From CAINVV01 sp963663005 (GTDB taxonomy: Bacteria; Bacteroidota; Bacteroidia; Bacteroidales; Prolixibacteraceae): DNA of 64,000 nt. Where the stretch lies: contig CAXXHH010000003.1 of assembly GCA_963663005.2 (NCBI GenBank), positions 248,001 through 312,000 of the forward strand, in the 5' to 3' direction. A program made the position numbers and the translations under genes. Positions 34,119 to 42,990 of the stretch are shown one piece after another. Position 1 is the first letter of the stretch. Each line of letters opens with the position of its first letter. The notes beneath the pieces were generated by a model. That model did no database searches and was not told the origin of the DNA. It saw only the letters and a program-made list of their open reading frames with translations.

Positions 34119-36716
34119 TTAAAATTGTTGTCCCATGATAAAGTGGAACTGACTTCCTCCAGTTCCTTTTGTATATCCGTCATCGAAACCGTAACCCCAG
34201 TCAAATCCCATCAATCCAAACATCGGAAGGAAAATCCGGATACCTAAACCGGCAGAACGTTTTACGCTGAACGGATTATAATCAGCCAAATCGTACCAAG
34301 CATTACCCGCCTCGAGGAATCCAAGACCATAAATCGTGGCTGATTGTGACAAAGTGATCGGGTATCGCAGCTCGACCGTGATTTTCTCGTAGATATTACC
34401 ACCCTTGGCCGGAGTAAGCGAATTGTTTTCGTAACCGCGTAAACCAATATACTCACTTCCATAAGAGCTGTAACCAGACATTCCGTCACCACCCAGTTTA
34501 TATGATTCGAAAGGAGAACGGAGATTTTTGTTGTAATAACCAAGAAGCCCTGTCTCAAATTTAGTTCTCAATACGAGTTTAGCCTCTTGCTTCGCCTGCA
34601 GTGGCGTGAAAATATCTGCTTTGAATGACCATTTATGGTATTCTACAAATTTATAGCGCTCTTCGGCAGTTAACGTGGTACTGCTATAATCTTTGCCGCT
34701 AAAGAGCGAGAAAGGAGGCGTCAGTGCCACCGAAACAGAGAAGTTGGAACCCCTGCGGGTATAAAGCGGACTATCAGTCGAATTCCTGCCGAAAACGGTC
34801 CTGAATGCCAGTGTATTCGAAGTACCATTTTGGAAGATAAAATATTTCCAGTTATTCAGGATATACCGCTGGTAAGATACCTCATGATAAAGTGTAAAAT
34901 AGTTGTCCGGCCATTTTAAACGATAACCAAGTCCCATGGAGGCACCCAAAACGCCCATTTTTTCAGTGATTTCGTAGTTGTACTGATTGTACTGACTACC
35001 GTAGCCACCATAACCGCTGCCATAGCCGCCATATCCACCGTAACCACCGTAGCCGCTGCCATACATGCTGTTACCGTAGCCGCCATAGTTATAAGCACTG
35101 TTTCCGCTAGTCTGTTTGGAATAATAGATGGAGAACGTAAATGAATTAGGTTTCTTTCCACCAAGCCAGGGCTCCGTAAAAGAGAAGCTATATGACTGAT
35201 AGTAAGATCCGTTTGTCTGAGCACGTAAAGTAAGTGTTTGACCATCCCCGGTAGGGAGTGGGCGCCATGCCTTCTTGTTGCCGATATTTCTGACAGAGAA
35301 GTTGGAGAATTTCAAACCTACCGTCCCAACAAACATTCCGCCTCCCCAACCTCCGGAGAGTTCAACCTGGTCGTTGGCACGTTCTTCCAGTTCGTAGTTG
35401 ATATCCACTGTTCCATCTTCGGGATGAGGAACCACATCTGGCTTGATAGCTTCCGGATTGAAGTGTCCCATCTGCGACAACTCCCGCACAGACCGAATAA
35501 TATTTTCTTTGCTGAAAAGCTGACCCGGCCGGGTGTACAACTCACGGCGAGCAACGTGTTCGTTGGTTTTAGTATTCCCTTTGATTCCAATGGAATTAAT
35601 CGTGGCCTGCGAACCTTCAACAATGCGCATCTCATAGTCGATCGAGTCATTTTCGACCTTCACCTCAACAGGATTGAGGTTGAAAAACAGATAACCTGTG
35701 TTCAGATATTGATTTGAAACTGCATCATCGTCCTCAGAAAGCCTCTTCTCCAATAATTTCTGGTCGAAAATATCGCCCTTTTTGATTCCAAGTACCTGAC
35801 TTAACTGAACATCCGTGAGTACCGTATTTCCTACCCACCGAATATCCCTGAAATAATACCTTCGACCTTCGTCTATCCAATACTTTAGCCTTACCGTGTT
35901 TTTGGTCGTATCCTTGATGATTGTATCTGAAACGATTATCGCATCGCGGAAACCATTTTCATTGTACTTCTTAATCAGGTTGATCTTATCTTCATCAAAC
36001 TTATCCTGCAGGAATTTTTTGGAGGAGAAAAAGTTCGTAAGCTTTTTTGCTTTCGTTTTTTTCATTGAGCGTTCCAGCGTCGATAGCTTTACCTGCTTTG
36101 CACCAATGAATTCTATTGCAGTGATTTTTACTTTAGTCTTCTTATTCACATAGATATCGAGCGCCAGCTGGTTCTGTTTTGCCGTATCATCCCGCTGAAC
36201 AATGTTGACATCCGTATTATAAAATCCTTTCCCCTGATAATAACTGGTTATTTGTCTCTGAGCTGTGTTAACAAGGTTGTCGGTCACCTGGCCGCCAACA
36301 AGCATCATAACCTGCTTCTCTATATCTTCCTTCTCACTCTTACTAACTCCATGGTAGTTTTTGGTAGACAACCTTGGACGCTCCTGAAGATATATATTCA
36401 ACCAAATCTTTTCACCAACAATCTTCGTGGCAGAAATCTTGACATCGGAAAACAATCCCTGTTTCCAATACTTACGCAATGCAGCGGTAATCTGATCTCC
36501 AGGAACGACAACCTCATCGCCAATCGTTAAACCCGAAAGACCCTTGAGCACCTCAGTATCCAAAAACTTAATACCGGTGATCTCCAATCCAGCCAGGGTA
36601 TAATGCTTTGGACTATCGTAAAAAACTGAGAAATTGGTACTATCTGCTACAGTTTGTGCGTATAGATGAGCGCTAAAAAATAAAGCCAGAAAAATAAATA
36701 CAACTCGTTTGACCAT
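34119..36716 (-). CDS. bamA: Outer-membrane assembly factor BamA
   Basis: 865 residues from ATG 36716, which directly precedes a clean signal peptide (VKRVVFIFLALFFSAHLYAQ); the frame runs 24 codons further but that overlaps uppS. Five POTRA domains (about 40-440; e.g. YFRDIRWVGN, ATINSIGIKGN) are followed by the Omp85 barrel starting near VELSGGWGGG and ending FHFIMGQQF. Inserts beta-barrels into the outer membrane. A Gly/Tyr-rich low-complexity loop at about residues 537-580 (GYGGYGGYGSGYGGYG) sits between barrel strands and should be surface exposed. In an operon DUF6089-uppS-bamA-ompH-ompH. Confidence 0.93.
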   Translation of the reverse strand: MVKRVVFIFLALFFSAHLYAQTVADSTNFSVFYDSPKHYTLAGLEITGIKFLDTEVLKGLSGLTIGDEVVVPGDQITAALRKYWKQGLFSDVKISATKIVGEKIWLNIYLQERPRLSTKNYHGVSKSEKEDIEKQVMMLVGGQVTDNLVNTAQRQITSYYQGKGFYNTDVNIVQRDDTAKQNQLALDIYVNKKTKVKITAIEFIGAKQVKLSTLERSMKKTKAKKLTNFFSSKKFLQDKFDEDKINLIKKYNENGFRDAIIVSDTIIKDTTKNTVRLKYWIDEGRRYYFRDIRWVGNTVLTDVQLSQVLGIKKGDIFDQKLLEKRLSEDDDAVSNQYLNTGYLFFNLNPVEVKVENDSIDYEMRIVEGSQATINSIGIKGNTKTNEHVARRELYTRPGQLFSKENIIRSVRELSQMGHFNPEAIKPDVVPHPEDGTVDINYELEERANDQVELSGGWGGGMFVGTVGLKFSNFSVRNIGNKKAWRPLPTGDGQTLTLRAQTNGSYYQSYSFSFTEPWLGGKKPNSFTFSIYYSKQTSGNSAYNYGGYGNSMYGSGYGGYGGYGGYGSGYGGYGSQYNQYNYEITEKMGVLGASMGLGYRLKWPDNYFTLYHEVSYQRYILNNWKYFIFQNGTSNTLAFRTVFGRNSTDSPLYTRRGSNFSVSVALTPPFSLFSGKDYSSTTLTAEERYKFVEYHKWSFKADIFTPLQAKQEAKLVLRTKFETGLLGYYNKNLRSPFESYKLGGDGMSGYSSYGSEYIGLRGYENNSLTPAKGGNIYEKITVELRYPITLSQSATIYGLGFLEAGNAWYDLADYNPFSVKRSAGLGIRIFLPMFGLMGFDWGYGFDDGYTKGTGGSQFHFIMGQQF

Positions 36717-36717
36717 G

Positions 36718-37458
36718 TCAGATTCTGATTTGTTCACTAGTTTTTCCAAATCGTCTCTCTCTCTTTTGGAAATCGTTAACTGCCTCAAAAAGATCCTCCT
36801 TACGGTAGTCGGGCCACAACTTCTGCGTAAAGTACAGCTCAGTGTAGGCGATCTGCCAAAGAAGAAAATTACTTATCCTGAACTCTCCGCCGGTTCGAAT
36901 CAGCAATTCAGGATTAGGCAGGCCAAATGTAGGAAGATATTTTTCAATCAACTCTTCATTCAGGCTACTTTTGTCAATTTTGTTGTTTTTTAACTCATCT
37001 GCCATATTTTTAACTGCTTCGACAAGTTCCCACCTCCCGGAATAACTAAGCGCCAGGACCAATTTAAGACCGGTATTATCCGCCGTTTTGGCTATTGCTC
37101 CGGCTAGATTTTGCTGGACTTCAACCGGCATCGACTTCAGATCGCCAATAGCTCTCAAAGAGACATTATTCTTGTGCAGATTTTCAGTTTCTGCAACAAT
37201 TGCATGAACCAATAAGCCCATTAATGCGTCAACTTCTTCTTTCGGCCTGCTCCAGTTTTCTGTTGAGAAGGCATATAACGTAAGATATTTGATTCCAATC
37301 TCCCCAGCCCCTTCTACAACAGATCTCACGGCTTCAACCCCTTCCCGGTGACCGAAAATACGATCATTACCATGAAGCTCGGCCCATCGCCCGTTACCAT
37401 CCATAATAATGGCAACATGCTGAGGTATCTTATTACTATTCAATTCTTTAGAATGCAC
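36718..37458 (-). CDS. uppS: Undecaprenyl (polyprenyl) diphosphate synthase
   Basis: About 246 residues. HVAIIMDGNGRWAE with the catalytic Asp, FGHREGVEAV, LYAFSTENWSRP, and the C-terminal LLIRTGGEFRISNFLLWQIAYTE-type motif in which Arg-x-Gly-Glu-x-Arg-x-Ser binds substrate. Adds isoprene units in cis to make the C55 carrier lipid. The start is unclear because no ATG precedes MDGNG within the family length: GTG 37458 (overlapping the upstream stop) and TTG 37443 are candidates. The frame is open to 37551, inside the DUF6089 gene. Confidence 0.9.
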   Translation of the reverse strand: MHSKELNSNKIPQHVAIIMDGNGRWAELHGNDRIFGHREGVEAVRSVVEGAGEIGIKYLTLYAFSTENWSRPKEEVDALMGLLVHAIVAETENLHKNNVSLRAIGDLKSMPVEVQQNLAGAIAKTADNTGLKLVLALSYSGRWELVEAVKNMADELKNNKIDKSSLNEELIEKYLPTFGLPNPELLIRTGGEFRISNFLLWQIAYTELYFTQKLWPDYRKEDLFEAVNDFQKRERRFGKTSEQIRI

Positions 37459-38350
37459 TTTTCTTGGCGTATTTACTGTTTTTATCGTTGACTTTGCATA
37501 CACCTTTATCCGTCCAGACCTGCCAGTGCAGGGATAAATGAAGCGATGCATACCAGTCGTTATTTACCAAAATGCTTGAGTTAAAGCTGTCGGGATAGGT
37601 CGCTATCCCTGGTTCGGGATTCTGAAATCTTTGTGGATCCTTCAGATTATCGATATTGTCGGTAAAAGTCTTGCGAACACATAATTCCATACAAACACCA
37701 AGCCGTTTGGTCAAATTGTATTTGAACCCAAATCCCATCGGAATAATCGGCGCCAGCGCATCTGTATCATTGGTCTTGTTTGAACTGCTGTTCAGCAAAG
37801 GCCTGTAGAGATTTGTAGCAGGGAGAAAGGGAATATTCGTGACTTGAGGCTCAAGAATTAAGGTTCCTCTGCGAGGCGATCTGGAATAAAATCCTCCCAG
37901 GCCTAACGACAAAAATGGGGTGAAACGATCCTTTTTCAAGCTTCCCATTTGGTAATCCATGAAGTTGAACTCGAAAATGGCTTCAAAAGTCTGGATAGAC
38001 CGGAAAAAATTGTACGAATCATTCGTCTTTTTGAGGTATAACTCCATGGGTATACCATTTGCATCATTAACCGTGATGCGCGTTGATGGCTCAGCTAGAT
38101 TGACACCGGGAAAGGTTCCCTCAGATTTGAGATTTCCGCTAACCAACTGCCCCCTGATGGACATCCGTTTATTGAAGTTCCAGCGTCCCAAAACACCGTA
38201 AAGTGGCGTAATCTGCTTGGTATAATCAACATTCTCAAGATCACCCCAATATACTGCCGCACCAATCCGAACACCTAAATCTGCCGATTTTTGCGCTTGC
38301 GTAGCAAAAAAACAGAGAAGTAACGAAAAGATGACCAACAATTTCTTCAT
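37448..38350 (-). CDS. DUF6089-type outer-membrane beta-barrel protein
   Basis: 300 residues. Signal peptide (1-19, ending FFATQAQ), then alternating amphipathic strands: DLGVRIGAAVYWGDLEN, PLYGVLGRWNFN, FTPFLSLGLGGFY, PMGFGFKYNLT. This protein commonly precedes uppS-bamA in Bacteroidota; its role is unknown, though position implies envelope assembly. Predicted outer-membrane small barrel. Overlaps uppS if that gene uses the GTG start. Confidence 0.8.
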   Translation of the reverse strand: MKKLLVIFSLLLCFFATQAQKSADLGVRIGAAVYWGDLENVDYTKQITPLYGVLGRWNFNKRMSIRGQLVSGNLKSEGTFPGVNLAEPSTRITVNDANGIPMELYLKKTNDSYNFFRSIQTFEAIFEFNFMDYQMGSLKKDRFTPFLSLGLGGFYSRSPRRGTLILEPQVTNIPFLPATNLYRPLLNSSSNKTNDTDALAPIIPMGFGFKYNLTKRLGVCMELCVRKTFTDNIDNLKDPQRFQNPEPGIATYPDSFNSSILVNNDWYASLHLSLHWQVWTDKGVCKVNDKNSKYAKKSAF

Positions 38351-38370
38351 AAAACGCTAATTTTCAATAA

Positions 38371-38425
38371 ATTCACAATCCGTAATGCGTAATTTGTAAT
38401 CCACAATTCGTAATTCAAAATTTAT
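38371..38425. repeat. Low-complexity TAAT/CACAAT repeat
   Basis: CACAATCCGTAATGCGTAAT-like units repeated with drift (CACAAT..CGTAAT..GTAAT..CACAATTCGTAATTC) in the leader of the DUF6089-bamA operon. Similar degenerate short-word tract at 39413-39455 (ACTCCAAACTC units). Function unknown. Confidence 0.45.
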
Positions 38426-38511
38426 CTTTCCACATGCAAAGGTAATAGAAACCCACGAAAATTTATTTTTCAGCGGGACAAACTCCGAAAAAATTGAAAT
38501 TTGTTGTGGAT

Positions 38512-39393
38512 TCAATTTCTTTTGTCTGCACCCCAAAGCAATTTTTTGCGAAGAGTCTCATAAAAGGATTGATTTTCAAATTTCAAGACGTTAATAATGA
38601 AATTCGATTTTCTGATTTTCCAGATCAAATCCGTTTCAAATGGGGCAGACCTTGAATCAAGAGAAGCCATATATCTCCCTCCCCTCCCCTCAACCCATAG
38701 CGTAATTTCCTCGTTGTCGGAAATAACCACAGGTCTCACGGCCAAATTATGCGGGGCAATGGGAGCGATAACAAAATTTGCTGATCCGGGGGTAATTATC
38801 GGTCCGCCGACACTGAGCGAGTAGGCAGTAGTTCCGGTTGGCGTAGAAACAATTAGTCCATCCGCCCAGTAATTATTCAGCAAGTCGCCACCCACTTCAA
38901 CATGAATGGTTATCATCTGGGCGGAATCCTGTTTGTGAACCGTAAATTCATTTAAAGCATAAGGGAAATTTGAGAAAAGTCCTCTGTTATTTTCCAGTTG
39001 TATCAACGAACGAGGTTGCAGAATGAATTTCCCGTCAAAGAGTTGTTCCATCGAAAACTCAAGTTCAGCCTGCGCAATATCCGCCAAAAATCCCAATCGA
39101 CCGCTATTGATGCCAACCATCGGGATTCCCGAATCCCCGACAAATGTGATCGCCTCGAGGAAGGTGCCATCACCACCAATACTCATGAAAAAATCCACCC
39201 CTTTCAGTTCCTTATCTGTCGAAAAAGAATCGACGACACCCAAATCAATTCCGGCCTCCTTTTGAAGATATAGTAGAAAGGGTTCATAAACAATCACTTC
39301 AGTTGAATGCTGGTGTAAAATCTCCAGCAATCGCTTCATACTATCGTAAAAAATTGGTCCGATGTTCCATCCAAAAAGAGCAATTCTCATCAA
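38512..39393 (-). CDS. nadK: NAD kinase
   Basis: 293 residues. SIGGDGTFLEAI (the GGDGT motif with catalytic Asp), GINSGRLGFLA, NEFTVHK, and the Gly-rich STPTGTTAYSLSVGGPII. Phosphorylates NAD to NADP. Downstream of the CBS gene in the same direction, separated by a degenerate repeat tract. Confidence 0.94.
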   Translation of the reverse strand: MMRIALFGWNIGPIFYDSMKRLLEILHQHSTEVIVYEPFLLYLQKEAGIDLGVVDSFSTDKELKGVDFFMSIGGDGTFLEAITFVGDSGIPMVGINSGRLGFLADIAQAELEFSMEQLFDGKFILQPRSLIQLENNRGLFSNFPYALNEFTVHKQDSAQMITIHVEVGGDLLNNYWADGLIVSTPTGTTAYSLSVGGPIITPGSANFVIAPIAPHNLAVRPVVISDNEEITLWVEGRGGRYMASLDSRSAPFETDLIWKIRKSNFIINVLKFENQSFYETLRKKLLWGADKRN

Positions 39394-39458
39394 AAAAATG
39401 TTTTATTTAATCAAAACTCCACACTCCAAACTCATAACTCCAAACTCTAAATTCTCTC

Positions 39459-40130
39459 CTAGGTATTTATGTATCTCATAAATTGATCGAAGCGATCATT
39501 AATCAGGCTTTTAAGCGGTGTCTGATCCATAAATGTGGCTTTTATATCGTAGCTGTACCGGGTCAGGGTTTGAATAATTCCGGAGAGATCAACCTGGTTA
39601 ACCTTGATTGTAACATTCAGTTCGGTAGTAGAATCGGTTGGTTTCCAGGTATATAAACTCAGTATTCTGGCATCATTTCCTTCGATAATCTGGGTGATCT
39701 GCGCCAGCGAATAGTTATTCTCGCACATTTGAAGCTCAATGATGCCTCCGGGTTCATTAGGCGAAAACAGGGTGGTAAGGGTGACACTCAAATCATACCT
39801 GGAAATTGAACCGAGATAGGTGTGATCTTCAGCCAGCACCGGAACAATGGATACTCCACAGGCTGCAGCAACCGAAGCTACTTCAAATATATGCTGATGC
39901 GGATGAACATGCGGCTTCAGCAACAGATCCCGGGAGAAGGATTCGAGAGTCTCATCAAAATCGCGGGCATCAAAAATTTCTTTGTCCGAAATCACTCCAA
40001 GATATTCTTTTTCAGATACTATTGGCAGATGAGATACCCTGAACACATCCATCAGCGAAAGCACTTTCGAGGCAGTGTCCTGAAGGCTTACGGATGGAAT
40101 TGAATCAGAAATGAGCATTTCAGCTATCAT
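39459..40130 (-). CDS. CBS-domain protein
   Basis: 223 residues. Two CBS motifs (about 5-65 and 75-135), e.g. HLPIVSEKEYLGVISDKEI and SIVPVLAEDHTYLGSISRYDL, then an ACT-like C-terminal part (about 145-215). CBS pairs bind adenosine nucleotides and regulate partners. It has no enzyme domain. Position between pdxJ and nadK is common in Bacteroidota and suggests, without proof, a nucleotide-sensing role. Confidence 0.85.
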   Translation of the reverse strand: MIAEMLISDSIPSVSLQDTASKVLSLMDVFRVSHLPIVSEKEYLGVISDKEIFDARDFDETLESFSRDLLLKPHVHPHQHIFEVASVAAACGVSIVPVLAEDHTYLGSISRYDLSVTLTTLFSPNEPGGIIELQMCENNYSLAQITQIIEGNDARILSLYTWKPTDSTTELNVTIKVNQVDLSGIIQTLTRYSYDIKATFMDQTPLKSLINDRFDQFMRYINT

Positions 40131-40201
40131 GTTCGAGCGAAAAATGGTTTAAGAATGAGAATCATTTCGTAAATTGCAAACCTAATTAATAGCTGGCAAA
40201 A

Positions 40202-40930
40202 ATGGCACGATTAAGTGTAAATATAAATAAAATTGCAACATTGAGAAACAGTCGCGGAGGTTCTATGCCAAGTGTTACTTTCGCTGCAGTTCAATGTCAG
40301 AAGTTTGGTGCGGAAGGAATCACTGTTCACCCCCGGCCCGATGAGCGGCACATTCGTTATGCAGATGCCCGCGAGCTAAAGCACTTGGTTACAACTGAAT
40401 TTAACATTGAAGGTTATCCTGATCCCCGTTTTATCGCGTTGGTTCTCGATATCCGGCCCCATCAGGTTACGCTTGTCCCCGACTCACCCTCTGCCATCAC
40501 CTCCAATGCTGGTTGGGATACAATTCTGCATTACGACTTTCTCCAGGAGGTGACAGAAAAATTTCAGACTGCCGGTATCCGCGTATCCCTCTTTGTTGGG
40601 ACGGATGCTGCAATGATTGAAGGTGCAGCCAAAATAGGTGCCGACCGGGTAGAATTATACACAGAACCGTACGCCACAAATTTTCCAAAAGATCCGGAAA
40701 GTGCGATCAGGCCTTTTGTCGAGGCCGCAAAGGTGGCGGAAAAATGTGGCCTCGGTCTAAATGCCGGCCACGATCTGAGTCTGGAAAATCTACGCTACTT
40801 TAACCAGCATATTCCAAATTTACTGGAAGTTTCCATTGGCCACGCCTTAATCGCCGACGCCCTCTACCTCGGATTGGAGGAAACCATCAGACGGTACAAG
40901 GAAGAGTTGAAAGTGAAAAGTGGAAAGTGA
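40202..40930 (+). CDS. pdxJ: Pyridoxine 5'-phosphate synthase
   Basis: 242 residues. LSVNINKIATLRNSRGG at the start, then GITVHPRPDERHI (phosphate/substrate site), FVGTDAAMIEGAAKIGADRVELYTEPYA-type barrel strands and LNAGHDLSLENL near the C-terminus. Condenses 1-deoxyxylulose 5-phosphate with aminoacetone phosphate derivative to pyridoxine 5'-phosphate. The last codons (VKSGK) run into repeat DNA. Divergent from the CBS/nadK pair. Confidence 0.95.
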   Translation: MARLSVNINKIATLRNSRGGSMPSVTFAAVQCQKFGAEGITVHPRPDERHIRYADARELKHLVTTEFNIEGYPDPRFIALVLDIRPHQVTLVPDSPSAITSNAGWDTILHYDFLQEVTEKFQTAGIRVSLFVGTDAAMIEGAAKIGADRVELYTEPYATNFPKDPESAIRPFVEAAKVAEKCGLGLNAGHDLSLENLRYFNQHIPNLLEVSIGHALIADALYLGLEETIRRYKEELKVKSGK

Positions 40931-40959
40931 AAAGTGTAGGGACGCATGGTGATTCGTCC
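40905..40959. repeat. AGTGAAAA tract plus GACGC palindrome at pdxJ 3' end
   Basis: GAAAGTGAAAAGTGGAAAGT units overlap the pdxJ stop, followed by GTAGGGACGCATGGTGATTC.. (40936-40959), a degenerate copy of the GTAGGGACGC palindrome. Confidence 0.6.
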
Positions 40960-40998
40960 ATGAAAACCGAAAATTTGCATAATTAGCATTTTAGCCAA

Positions 40999-41802
40999 TT
41001 GAAATTATTCTACCGAAAATACGGGAAAGGACCTACCCTGATAATCCTGCATGGCTTGTATGGTTCGTCCGACAATTGGATCACTATAGCCCGAAAATTA
41101 GAGGACAATTTTACTGTATTACTACCGGATTTCAGAAATCATGGCGCTTCGCCGCACTCCACCTCCCACTCGTACGAGGAAATGGTTGATGACCTTAACC
41201 AATTTTTTCTGGACACCGGGACAGAGCGCGCTTTCCTGATTGGTCACAGCATGGGAGGTAAGGTAGCCATGAGATTTGCCGCAGACTATCCCGAGAAAGT
41301 TAGCAGACTGATGGTGGTGGATATTGCGCCAAAAAATTATTTGGCCGGAGTCGACGTTTTCAAGCATATACGTCAGCATGAGATGATACTTGAGTTACTC
41401 GAAAATCCGGATCTCAGTCAGTTTCATTCACGTCAGCAATTGGATGAATATTTCAGCCTGAGGATAAAGGAAGAAACCGTGCGTCTTTTCCTTTTGAAAA
41501 ATATACACCGAAGTCACGATGGCATTTTTGAATGGAAGATGAATGCCGTGGTATTGCGGAATTCTTTTCAGGCCATGGTAAGCGAAGTGGATGCAACCTG
41601 GTTCGAAGAGCGAAAGCCTATCACTGCCTATCCTGTCACCTTTGTCAGGGGACTCAATTCAGAATATGTGAGCAACTCCGACTGGCTGATAATCAAAGAT
41701 ATATACCCGGAAGCCAAGTTAGTCGACATTGAGAATGCAGGTCATTGGTTGCATGCCGAGCAACCCTCAAAACTACTGGCTGCTATTCTTGACGGCTATT
41801 GA
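40999..41802 (+). CDS. Alpha/beta-hydrolase (YbfF-like esterase)
   Basis: 267 residues. HGLYGSSDNW (oxyanion region), PDFRNHGASPHS, nucleophile elbow GHSMGGKVA with the catalytic Ser, and catalytic His in NAGHWLHAEQP. Soluble, no signal peptide. Carboxylester or thioester hydrolase of unknown substrate. The start is TTG 40999: a TAG lies in frame at 40984-40986 and no ATG lies between it and the conserved sequence. Confidence 0.82.
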   Translation: MKLFYRKYGKGPTLIILHGLYGSSDNWITIARKLEDNFTVLLPDFRNHGASPHSTSHSYEEMVDDLNQFFLDTGTERAFLIGHSMGGKVAMRFAADYPEKVSRLMVVDIAPKNYLAGVDVFKHIRQHEMILELLENPDLSQFHSRQQLDEYFSLRIKEETVRLFLLKNIHRSHDGIFEWKMNAVVLRNSFQAMVSEVDATWFEERKPITAYPVTFVRGLNSEYVSNSDWLIIKDIYPEAKLVDIENAGHWLHAEQPSKLLAAILDGY

Positions 41803-41811
41803 AACGAGAAA

Positions 41812-41880
41812 GGACGCATCACGATGCGTCCATATATATTCGATTATCCATAAAAAAGGACGCATCGCGATGCGTCCCTA
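41812..41880. repeat. Two GGACGCAT-ATGCGTCC palindromes
   Basis: GGACGCATCACGATGCGTCC (41812-41831) and GGACGCATCGCGATGCGTCC (41858-41877), separated by 26 bases, between two convergent genes. Each is an almost perfect palindrome and the pair can also fold together. Another copy is at 59304-59326. Confidence 0.8.
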
Positions 41881-41898
41881 CGCATTCGACCACAAACA

Positions 41899-42972
41899 TT
41901 AATTCTTCACCCGGCTCATCCTCAAAGACTTGATTATCCAATTGGGTAAGTGTTTTTTGGGATTTCGTTTTCGGAGATTCAGGTATATCCCCATTTTTTT
42001 AAGGATTGGAAGCTTGTGCGTTTCCACAAATTCGATCAACGTGCCGTCCGGATCTTCAATATATGAAAAATGACCGGCTGCTTCTCCCATATCGAAACTA
42101 TTTCCCTCGTGATGCGCAAAACTATCGACCGTAAAGGCAAATCCGCGCTTGGCGCAGGCAGCATTTAACGCCTCCATTCCATTAATATCGTAACAGAGAT
42201 GAATAAATCCGAGATCACCCCAAAAACGGTCTTCGTAAATTTTTCGCGGAACACGGTCTTCAACCTGTATTAATTCAATCTCACTATCTCCCAAAAGTCG
42301 GCCAAAAGCCCCAACCCGTGGCTTACTATTTCGCAACAATGCTCTCCTGAAATGAGCATCACCACCGTTCAGATATGCCAGATCCGGAAAGATGCCTTTC
42401 TCGTCGAACACAAGCTGATCGTACCCAAGAATATCCGAGTAAACTTTTCTGGAATTTTCGACATTGGTTACGCCAATCACGACGCCATAGACAGAACCAG
42501 TATGCTTTTTGATATTGCCGAACCAATTATGCGACTCGATAATCTGAAAAATATTATTGAAGGGATCAGTCACAAAGAAAAACAAACGACCATCCGGATC
42601 CGTATTTATACTACTGATATTCAATTTGTCGGCGGCAAATCGCGCATGGATTTTTCGCGCATCACGGGTCTTGATCTTGGCGGCGAAAATTCCCAGGTCA
42701 CCAATAGCGGGTTCAAAATGAGGGGGCAAGGGAGTTCTCTCGGTATATTGCCAAATCTCAAAACCACCCCCACCATTCATATTGAGTGCAAGAACAGCAT
42801 GGCGCTTCTGCGGTTTTCCACCCGTATATGGCAACATTAAGGCTGCAGTGGCGCTCTCTTCAAATACCTTGATATCCATACCAAGATATTTGCGATACCA
42901 TTTCCAGGCCTCTGCAACATTCGTGACACCAATTCCGAGCTGCTGGATACCGCTTATTACTATTCCTTCCAT
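41899..42972 (-). CDS. Two-domain VOC (glyoxalase/dioxygenase-fold) protein
   Basis: 357 residues with two tandem VOC modules (about 5-150 and 160-325). The first starts GIQQLGIGVTNVAEAWKWYR, the second SVYGVVIGVTNVENSRKVYS and ends SYIEDPDGTLIEFVETHK, with a His in FIHLCYDI and a Glu in LIEFVE as likely metal ligands. VOC enzymes include glyoxalases, extradiol dioxygenases and epimerases; the reaction is not clear. The basic tail (about 330-357) is not part of the fold. 18 bases after the SDR gene, so the two are probably one operon. Confidence 0.8.
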   Translation of the reverse strand: MEGIVISGIQQLGIGVTNVAEAWKWYRKYLGMDIKVFEESATAALMLPYTGGKPQKRHAVLALNMNGGGGFEIWQYTERTPLPPHFEPAIGDLGIFAAKIKTRDARKIHARFAADKLNISSINTDPDGRLFFFVTDPFNNIFQIIESHNWFGNIKKHTGSVYGVVIGVTNVENSRKVYSDILGYDQLVFDEKGIFPDLAYLNGGDAHFRRALLRNSKPRVGAFGRLLGDSEIELIQVEDRVPRKIYEDRFWGDLGFIHLCYDINGMEALNAACAKRGFAFTVDSFAHHEGNSFDMGEAAGHFSYIEDPDGTLIEFVETHKLPILKKMGIYLNLRKRNPKKHLPNWIIKSLRMSRVKN

Positions 42973-42990
42973 ATGTTAATGCATTATAAA

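Noticed and set aside
34916..35245. Minus-strand 109-residue frame inside bamA rich in Ala/Val/Thr
   Set aside because: It is an out-of-frame reading of the Gly-Tyr repeat segment of bamA.
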